Source of the DNA: Siphonodentalium dalli
Taxonomy: Eukaryota; Mollusca; Scaphopoda; Gadilida; Siphonodentaliidae
Direction of reading: 5' to 3'
Length of the DNA stretch: 64,000 nucleotides
Assembly: GCA_032622095.1 (NCBI GenBank)
Contig: CP136061.1
Location: 234,484,944-234,548,943, forward strand
The notes below the pieces were generated by a model, which did no database searches, had not been told where the DNA came from, and was given only the letters and a program-made list of their open reading frames with translations. The translations under genes were made by a program, and so were the position numbers. Positions 55,690-64,000 of the stretch are shown here, one piece after another (the stretch's first letter is position 1; each line of letters opens with the position of its first letter).

Positions 55690-55918
55690 TAACCTGGTTA
55701 CAAAGTTACATTTGGAACTCGTTTAAAAAATGCGACGTGTTTTCGCGGTTACGGTTACATTTGGAAGTCGTTTCAAAAATGCGACGTGTTTCGCGGTTAC
55801 GGTTACAAATGATTGGCAGAGAATAACTCCAACTAGAAAAATGAAAATATTTCACCCATCCTTGTTAAAAACTGGTTACAAAGTTACATTTGCAAGTCGT
55901 TTCAAAAATGCGACGTGT
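55690..55918. repeat. short tandem block before satellite
   Basis: Three copies of a unit with TTACATTTGGAAGTCGTTTC and AAAAATGCGACGTGTT (55700, 55748, 55883), unequal spacing. Confidence 0.75.
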
Positions 55919-58900
55919 TCACCATTTTAAGGGCCCATCAAGGAAAATGGGTATGAGTCTAAATATCTGGATTCTGGACATATTATATGGACGTTGGGAC
56001 ACTGCACGGGCTCCAATTTGGGGTTCACCATATTAAGGGCCCATCAAGGAAAATGGGTATGAGTCTAAATATCTGGATTCTGGTAATATAATATGGACGT
56101 TGGGACATATATGGACAGTCCTGCATCTGTACATGACATATATATAATTTACTTAGGTTTTCACTGCACGGGCTCCAATTTGGGGTTCACCATATTAAGG
56201 GACCATCAAGGAAAATGGATATGAGTCTAAATATCTGTATTCTCGACATATTATATGGACATTGGGACATATATGGACAGTCCTGCATCCGTACATGACA
56301 TATATATAATTTACTTAGGTTTTCACTGCACGGGCTCCAATTTGGGGTTCACCATATTAAGGGCCCATCAAGGAAAATGGGTATGAGTCTAAATATCTGG
56401 ATTCTGGACATATTATATGGACATTGGGACATATATGGACAGTCCTGCATCTGTACATGACATATATATAATTTACTTAGGTTTTCACTGCACGGCCTCC
56501 AATTTGGGGTTCACCATATTAAGGGCCCATCAAGGAAAATGGGTATGATTCTAAATATCTGGACTATGGACATATTATATGGACATTGGGACATATATGG
56601 ACAGTCCTGCATCCGTACATGACATATATATAATATACTTAGGTTTTCACTGCACGGGCTCCAATTTGGGGTTCACCATATCAAGGGCCCATCAAGGAAA
56701 ATGGGTATGAGTCTAAATATCTGGATTCTGGTAATATAATATGGACGTTGGGACATATATGGACAGTCCTGCATCTGTACATGACATATATATAATTTAC
56801 TTAGGTTTTCACTGCACGGGCTCCAATTTGGGGTTCACCATATTAAGGGACCATCAAGGAAAATGGATATGAGTCTAAATATCTGTATTCTCGACATATT
56901 ATATGGACATTGGGACATATATGGACAGTCCTGCATCCGTACATGACATATATATAATTTACTTAGGTTTTCACTGCACGGGCTCCAATTTGGGGTTCAC
57001 CATATTAAGGGCCCATCAAGGAAAATGGGTATGAGTCTAAGTATCTGGGTTATGGACATATTATATGGACGTTGGGACATATATGGACAGTCCTGCATCT
57101 GTACATGACATATATATAATTTACTTAGGTTTTCACTGCACGGGCTCCAATTTGGGGTTCACCATATTAAGGGACCATCAAGGAAAATGGATATGAGTCT
57201 AAATATCTGTATTCTGGACATATTATATGGACATTGGGACATATATGGACAGTCCTGCATCCGTACATGACATATATATAATTTACTTAGGTTTTCACTG
57301 CACGGGCTCCAATTTGGGGTTCACCATATTAAGGGCCCATCAAGGAAAATGGGTATGATTCTAAATATCTGGATTATGGACATATTATATGGACATTGGG
57401 ACATATATGGACAGTCCTGCATCCGTACATGACATATATATAATTTACTTAGGTTTTCACTGCACGGGCTCCAATTTGGGTTTCACCATATTAAGGGACC
57501 ATCAAGGAAAATGGATATGAGTCTAAATATCTGTATTCTGGACATATTATATGGACATTGGGACATATATGGACAGTCCTGCATCCGTACATGACATATA
57601 TATAATTTACTTAGGTTTTCACTGCACGGGCTCCAATTTGGGGTTCACCATATTAAGGGCCCATCAAGGAAAATGGGTATGAGTCTAAGTATCTGGGTTA
57701 TGGACATATTATATGGACGTTGGGACATATATGGACAGTCCTGCATCTGTACATGACATATATATAATTTACTTAGGTTTTCACTGCACGGGCTCCAATT
57801 TGGGGTTCACCATATTAAGGGACCATCAAGGAAAATGGATATGAGTCTAAATATCTGTATTCTGGACATATTATATGGACATTGGGACATATATGGACAG
57901 TCCTGCATCCGTACATGACATATATATAATTTACTTAGGTTTTCACTGCACGGGCTCCAATTTGGGGTTCACCATATTAAGGGCCCATCAAGGAAAATGG
58001 GTATGAGTCTAAATATCTGGATTCTGGACATATTATATGGACATTGGGACATATATGGACAGTCCTGCACCCGTACATGACATATATATATAATTTACTT
58101 AGGTTTTCACTGCACGGGCTCCAATTTGGGGTTCACCATATTAAGGGCCCATCAAGGAAAATGGGTATGATTCTAAATATCTGGATTATGGACATATTAT
58201 ATGGACATTGGGACATATATGGACAGTCCTGCATCCGTACATGACATATATATAATATACTTAGGTTTTCACTGCACGGGCTCCAATTTGGGGTTCACCA
58301 TATTAAGGGCCCATCAAGGAAAATGGGTATGAGTCTAAGTATCTGGGTTATGGACATATCATATGGACGTTGGGACATATATGGACAGTCCTGCATGTGT
58401 ACATGACATATATATAATTTACTTAGGTTTTCACTGCACGGGCTCCAATTTGGGGTTCACCATATTAAGGGACCATCAAGGAAAATGGATATGAGTCTAA
58501 ATATCTGTATTCTGGACATATTATATGGATATTGGGACATATATGGACAGTCCTGCATCCGTACATGACATGTATATAATTTACTTAGGTTTTCACTGCA
58601 CGGGCTCCAATTTGGGGTTCACCATATTAAGGGCCCATCAAGGAAAATGGGTATGAGTCTAAGTATCTGGGTTATGGACATATCATATGGACGTTGGGAC
58701 ATATATGGACAGTCCTGCATCCGTACATGACATATATATAATTTACTTAGGTTTTCACTGCACGGGCTCCAATTTGGGGTTCACCATATTAAGGGCCCAT
58801 CAAGGAAAATGGATATGAGTCTAAATATCTGTATTCTGGACATATTATATGGACATTGGGACATATATGGACAGTCCTGTATCCGTACATGACATATATA

Positions 58901-60270
58901 TAATTTTCTTAGGTTTTCACTGCACGGGCTCCAATTTGGGGTTCACCATATTAAGGGCCCATCAAGGAAAATCGGTATGAGTCTAAATATCTGGATTCTG
59001 GTAATATTATATGGACTTTGGGACATATATGGACAGTCCTGCATCTGTACATGACATATATATAATTTACTTAGGTTTTCACTGCACGGGCTCCAATTTG
59101 GGGTTCACCATATTAAGGGCCCATCAAGGAAAATGGGTATGATTCTAAATATCTGGATTATGGACATATTATATGGACATTGGGACATATATGGACAGTC
59201 CTGCATCCGTACATGACATGTATATAATTTACTTAGGTTTTCACTGCACGGGCTCCAATTTGGGGTTCACCATTTTAAGGGCCCATCAAGGAAAATGGGT
59301 ATGAGTCTAAATATCTGGATTCTGGACATATTATATGGACATTGGGACATATATGGACAGTCCTGCATCTGTACATGACATATATATAATTTACTTAGGT
59401 TTTCACTGCACGGGCTCCAATTTGGGGTTCACCATATTAAGGGCCCATCAAGGAAAATGGGTATGATTCTAAATATCTGGATTCTGGTAATATAATATGG
59501 ACGTTGGGACATATATGGACAGTCCTGCATCTGTACATGACATATATATAATTTACTTAGGTTTTCACTGCACGGGCTCCAATTTGGGGTTCACCATTTT
59601 AAGGGCCCATCAAGGAAAATGGGTATGAGTCTAAATATCTGGATTCTGGACATATTATATGAACATTGGGACATATATGGACAGTCCTGCATCTGTACAT
59701 GACATATATATAATTTACTTAGGTTTTCACTGCACGGGCTCCAATTTGGGGTTCACCATATTAAGGGCCCATCAAGGAAAATGGGTATGAGTCTAAATAT
59801 CTGGATTCTGGTAATATAATATGGACGTTGGGACATATATGGACAGTCCTACATCTGTACATGACATATATATAAGTTACTTAGGTTTTCACTGCACGGG
59901 CTCCAATTTGGGGTTCACCATTTTAAGGGCCCATTAAGGAAAATAGGTATGAGTCTAAATATCTGGATTCTGGTAATATATTATGGACGTTAGGACATAT
60001 GTGGATAGTCCTGCATCTGTACATGACATATATATGACGAAGGAAATCTGTCGAAAATCGACATTTCGGCGTCTTTGGGCAAGCGGCGCGAAACAGGCGG
60101 TCCGAGGCAAGCAACCGCCCTCGCGTCCGCGGTTTCCCACTATAATTTACTTAGGTTTTCACTGCACGGGCTCCAATTTGGGGTTCAAACATTTAAGGGC
60201 CCATCGAGAAAAATGGGTAGGTGCCTCAATCTTTGGATTCTGGAAATATAATATGAATTATTTTTAGTAA
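55919..60270. repeat. 162-bp satellite array, about 26 copies
   Basis: ACTGCACGGGCTCCAATTTG recurs every 162 bp (56163, 56325, 56487, 56649 and so on) to 60161. The first unit is short and the last is diverged. Two main variants, GGGCCCATC..GGGTATGAG..GGATTCTGG and GGGACCATC..GGATATGAG..TGTATTCT, alternate in parts of the array, and blocks of units are repeated, indicating higher-order duplication. Short open frames inside it are artefacts. A fragment in inverse orientation lies at 10035-10075. Confidence 0.95.
60037..60140. mobile_element. GC-rich insertion in the satellite
   Basis: About 104 bp interrupting a satellite unit between CATGACATATATA and TAATTTAC, with TA-type bases repeated at both joins. 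It is strongly GC-rich compared with the array. No terminal repeats strong enough to classify it; a small transposon or SINE-like insert is possible. Confidence 0.6.
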
Positions 60271-60289
60271 CTATTATTACATGCTGGCT

Positions 60290-60620
60290 AGATATATAAT
60301 CCACTATATTTAGCTACATTGATAAATACTACCACCCGTATAAACTTTCTGACCATCATTGCTAGCTTTAGTGACCAATGTAACTGGCTATATGGACTTA
60401 TCTCCCTAGTGAGCTATAGTGACAATTTTAGTAGCTGGAGAGATAGACTATCGTAATTTGATCGCTATAGTCACAATAATACCGTCTAGGTAAACTACAT
60501 ATCCACCATAAATAGCTGCTGTGTCTAGCGTAACTGCTTGATAGGCTTACCACTCTGTTTAGCTAAAGTGACTACACTTACTAGCATGTTGTATAGCCTA
60601 CGCACTATCGGTTCCACAAC
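60290..60620. repeat. degenerate TAGCTA(T/A)AGTGAC-rich repeat
   Basis: Variants of GCTATAGTGAC occur at about 60362, 60412, 60467 and 60561 with irregular spacing near 50 bp. Very diverged tandem sequence, no gene. Confidence 0.4.
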
Positions 60621-60839
60621 AAAATACAATCTGTCAAGAGGGATATAAATGTATTGAAGTCTTGTTCAAAAATAGTGGTTAAATTGTGCAGTCAAATATA
60701 GTTTCTTCTGAGATAAAATAAAACACAGTCAGTAGCACATGACTGTTCGGGATCTTTCAATACTTACATCCAGAGGATTTCTTTCATATTTTTGAGAACA
60801 GACATATTTTTCTTTTAAACTGAAAATAATTATAAGTGT

Positions 60840-63000
60840 GGTCGTCGGAAGGTTAGACCCAGAATAAATTGGTAAAGAAGCGGTTTTGGTGCCATTCGAC
60901 GCGGCAGAATCTAATGTATAACATATCCAAAATCCGCTAAAATCCGCTTTGGGGAAAATTCAGAATCCAAGATGGCGTCCAACATGGCTGCCGTTAGTCA
61001 AAAGAGACTCTGACTGAGATTAATTCGATTATAGTGAACACAGATGTTGTCATATGTATACAAATGTATACATTTTTGCAAAGGTAAAACATTATGCCAC
61101 ATTTCTATAGAAAAAATGGAACCCCTCGCGCCAGATGGCCGCCAAAATTGCGGCCTAAACTCGAAAAATTGAAGTTTTTGCCTGATACCTTAAATATCAG
61201 TTCCTGATGTTTGATAATGGTTGAGACTGCCGACTGTGATTAGTCTTTTTCATGTTAATTCAGCATTGGAGCAATGAAAGATGCTATACATGGGGTACCA
61301 GACTCATCTACACCCTACAAAATTTGATTTTACAGAACACGGTATAAAATTCCACAAAAATCGCCATTGGGATTCCAGTCATATATCAGCAAGAAAAGGA
61401 GAGAACTGTACACTGTAAGTTGGGCACACCATCATCTATGGATACTCCAATTCAATGAAACCAAAATTGCCAAAATGGCGGTCAAAATATGGCAAATGGC
61501 GGATATTGCTCACATTGTCATTCAAACCATTATAAGTATTGGTTGATGAATAAAATTGACTAAATAAATACGAATGTATACCTCTTTATGATGTCATTAT
61601 GCTAGCTCTATGGATGAACTTAAAAATCAGTACCAAAAATGGCTGCCAAAATGGCCACCCGATGTGAAAAATACTATTTTCTATCACTTCTGTTTACCAC
61701 TTCTTGCTCTCTGAACTGGAAAAAAATGGGTATACTATTTCAATGGCCGTGTCAATCGTTTAGGTCATAGTTTACTCCGGTCCTTCACTAATAAGTTCTA
61801 ACACATGCGGTATGAAATTTAACCAAAATGGGCTTTGGGGCTCTGGTCACATTTTATATTTAGGGATGAGCAGATCTTGTCTACAAAATAATTGAGCGTT
61901 TCTTTTATTTGTGAACATTCCATCTCAAATAGACAAAAAAAAACAATAAATTTTATCTAATATGGCTTCCAAAACGAAAATGTAGACTCTATCCAGCTTG
62001 TCATATAATGGAAGTTGTGAGTAGTGGATGCAGTTGATAGTTGGCTAATATATGTGGCTCATATACATCAAAACTATTTATTTTCAATCTTTTGGTGGCT
62101 TCCCGCGGGTTGGCACAATTTCGTCGCATCAGTGCTATAATGTCGTAACTCCATTTTGGCGGGAAATGAGTATTTGATACCATTCGAGTCGTGAGAAAAA
62201 ATCCAATTAGATGGGCCAAACTGTTTTTGCATTGGATGGCAAATATTCACACAAACCAATGACACAAACGTCGTATCTCCATCGATATTTTACAATTATT
62301 CGTGCTATAAGGTCGTATGTCCAACAGCAGCCAAATCGGATGCTTCAGTTTGTCCACGTGACTTCTAATTTGTGTTTGTAACTTCTAAAATGTGTGCTAT
62401 ATGGTCGTATCTACATGTTAGTCACGTGATCATTTGGGTAAATGTTCATAATGTAGAATAGGCAATTTAGTTCATAGAAACATGCGATTGCCACCATATT
62501 GTGCTTAATCTGCATTTATTAGCACAATTTCATTACAGCACGGAAACCAATCGTCGTTGGCGTACCCAAAAGGTCTTATCTCCAAACAAGTTATTGCTTT
62601 TTAAAAGAAAACGAGGGAGTAAGCAGAAAAATATGTCGTTCAATGGACAGTTAATGTCAGTTGTCATTGGGATAAATACAACAATACGTCATGTTTTTTC
62701 AACATTAGGAGAAATTTTGTCTGAAATCTTCAACCTTCATTTTCTCGGAAAGTTGAAAATGTGGGTTACGACACTATAGCACTGATGCGACGAAATTTAA
62801 CTATTCGGGCTCGGCCATCGTTTCACTTGCGGTACACGGTCTCGATAGTCGCAAAAGAGGTTGATCCAGAATAAGTAAGCAGAGAGCGATTTTGACGTCA
62901 GAATACCCTATCGGATATCTGATAAAATCAGCTTTGGGAAAACTTTAAGGTCCGAGATGGCATCAAATATGGCCCTCCGACAACAATAGAAGTCATAAAT
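60840..63000. repeat. dispersed repeats with AAAATGGC words
   Basis: Two related blocks (60.84-60.99 and 62.86-62.98 kb: GGTT(A/G)GA(T)CCAGAATAA.., ATCCGCTTTGGGGAAAA / ATCAGCTTTGGGAAAAC, AAGATGGCGTCCAA / GAGATGGCATCAAA) flank DNA rich in ATGGCGG/CAAAATGGC words. No gene recognised. Confidence 0.5.
62117..62797. mobile_element. small inverted-repeat element with GTGCTATAAxGTCGTA motif
   Basis: A perfect 23-bp terminal inverted repeat beginning AATTTCGTCGCATCAGTGCT (62117-62139 and 62775-62797), extended imperfectly inward. Inside, GTGCTATAAGGTCGTA-type words recur at 62305 and 62394. No coding capacity seen. Confidence 0.65.
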
Positions 63001-64000
63001 ATAGGATATTTGCGCTTTGATTCCTTTGCGAAAAACAATTGTACGTGCATATTTATCTCTTATTGAATACAGTATTGTTTTAATCTGGACTATGTATGAA
63101 AACTCATATTCTCCAACCCCTTACGAAGGTTACCAAAACAGGAACGTGTCCGATTATAGCTAGGTTGAGATACACTGAAAAAACTCATTCGTTGGACGGT
63201 TTCCATAGAAAGTAATACATAATGACTATAAATTTCCGCTAAACGGATTGTGAACGCACATTTTTGGAACTAGCAGAACTAAATGTAGCCCATGGATTCC
63301 CCATTTCGACATGTACGAAAAGTGTTTTTACTCTATTCTCTTCCCATATATCAACTATCCGGTAAATAGTGATGTCTTATGTCCTAGAAAATACGTGTGT
63401 CAAATACATATATGTATGAGGAAACTATCACCATACATTGTTTACATATCGACTCGGTACGTACATGTATGTGGAGATCTTCTTGGACAAGCGTGATTTT
63501 CAAAACTCGAAACCGTCTGTACAAAAGTAAAAGTTAGTATAGGAAATTAAGTTGGATGTAGGTCTAGAGTACGTCGTCTGCATGAGATAGTTTTCATGTC
63601 ATTAATTTTCACATATTTCGTGCTCTGATCAGCATGGATGAAAGCCTTATGTGGCAGTTTGTTTGTCTAGCATCTAGAAAAGAGAACATGTTCATTGTTC
63701 ACATTTCTTTGACAAACATGTTGTTGATTACCATGTTCATGTGGCATTTCTTTCCAATGACAACCTTGAAATGCCAGTTCATCAAGCTAAATGGTTGATA
63801 CGTTTACGCCTACGGGTCAGATCGAGCCGTGGCGCACATCGTGTCTACATATCATTGATGAAATTCACTCAATGTGTAGTAGATATCGGTGCGTCTATAT
63901 ATTTACTAGAATGTTTCTATCTACATGTATATACCCACAGTCTCATGACACGGAATTGTCACATGGTGTGTGAAGGGTATACAATGTACGTGCGGAATTT
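63001..64000. other. no gene recognised
   Basis: AT-rich sequence with only short unsupported open frames. No repeat structure noted. Confidence 0.5.

Noticed and set aside
59923-60267. Open frames across the GC-rich insert in the satellite
   Set aside because: Formed by a short GC-rich insert plus satellite sequence. No start, domain or transcript logic.
55919-60270. CRISPR-like regular array
   Set aside because: Units are contiguous 162-bp satellite monomers without unique spacers, in a eukaryotic context.

Overview
The window looks like AT-rich nuclear DNA of an invertebrate animal, most likely a lophotrochozoan and probably a mollusc. The reasons are intron-split secreted-protein exons (WSC, probable PAN/apple), a metazoan-type Polinton/Maverick with a chromodomain integrase, an L1-like LINE, PIF- and piggyBac-type MITEs, (CAGA)n-tailed dispersed repeats and a long 162-bp satellite. 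I see no prokaryotic operons, no CRISPR array and no RNA gene I can support.

Layout. 0.3-3.0 kb: an L1-like LINE copy on the minus strand, bounded by a 16-bp target-site duplication; its reverse transcriptase has lost its catalytic segment. 4.0-10.5 kb: tandem repeats, one probable PAN/apple first exon (5.26-5.58 kb, minus) and one decayed relative. 12.8-16.75 kb: a 3.95-kb element with about 480-bp terminal inverted repeats. 17.5-17.75 kb: a possible cytoplasmic-tail exon.

18.2-27.85 kb: the centrepiece, a decayed Polinton. Rightward genes: an orphan basic protein, a deoxynucleoside kinase, a small membrane protein, a protein with two PC4-like domains, the packaging ATPase, a basic repeat protein, the integrase, a small conserved protein, minor capsid, a basic pre-capsid protein, major capsid and adenain-like protease. 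A 3' fragment of protein-primed DNA polymerase B converges from the right. Integrase, minor capsid, major capsid and polymerase carry frameshifts, deletions or stops; kinase, PC4-like gene, ATPase and protease are open. The left genes have TATA boxes. The right genes are packed with overlapping stop/start codons. The polymerase end abuts a probable host transmembrane exon.

27.8-55.6 kb: two tandem copies of a small host gene on the minus strand, read from high to low coordinate. Copy 1 has a signal-peptide exon (55.1 kb), a WSC exon (53.7 kb) and a Thr-rich exon (40.0 kb). Copy 2 has a broken signal-peptide exon (37.1 kb), a WSC exon (31.2 kb) and a Thr-rich exon (29.4 kb). Splice phases of the WSC and Thr-rich exons agree, and an inverted-repeat element sits 126-133 bp downstream of the signal exon in both copies. 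The introns are filled with MITEs, minisatellites, a perfect 1.1-kb tandem pair and degenerate dimeric repeats.

55.9-60.3 kb: a 162-bp satellite with alternating variants, interrupted once by a GC-rich insertion. 60.3-64.0 kb: dispersed repeats and a small inverted-repeat element, with no gene recognised.
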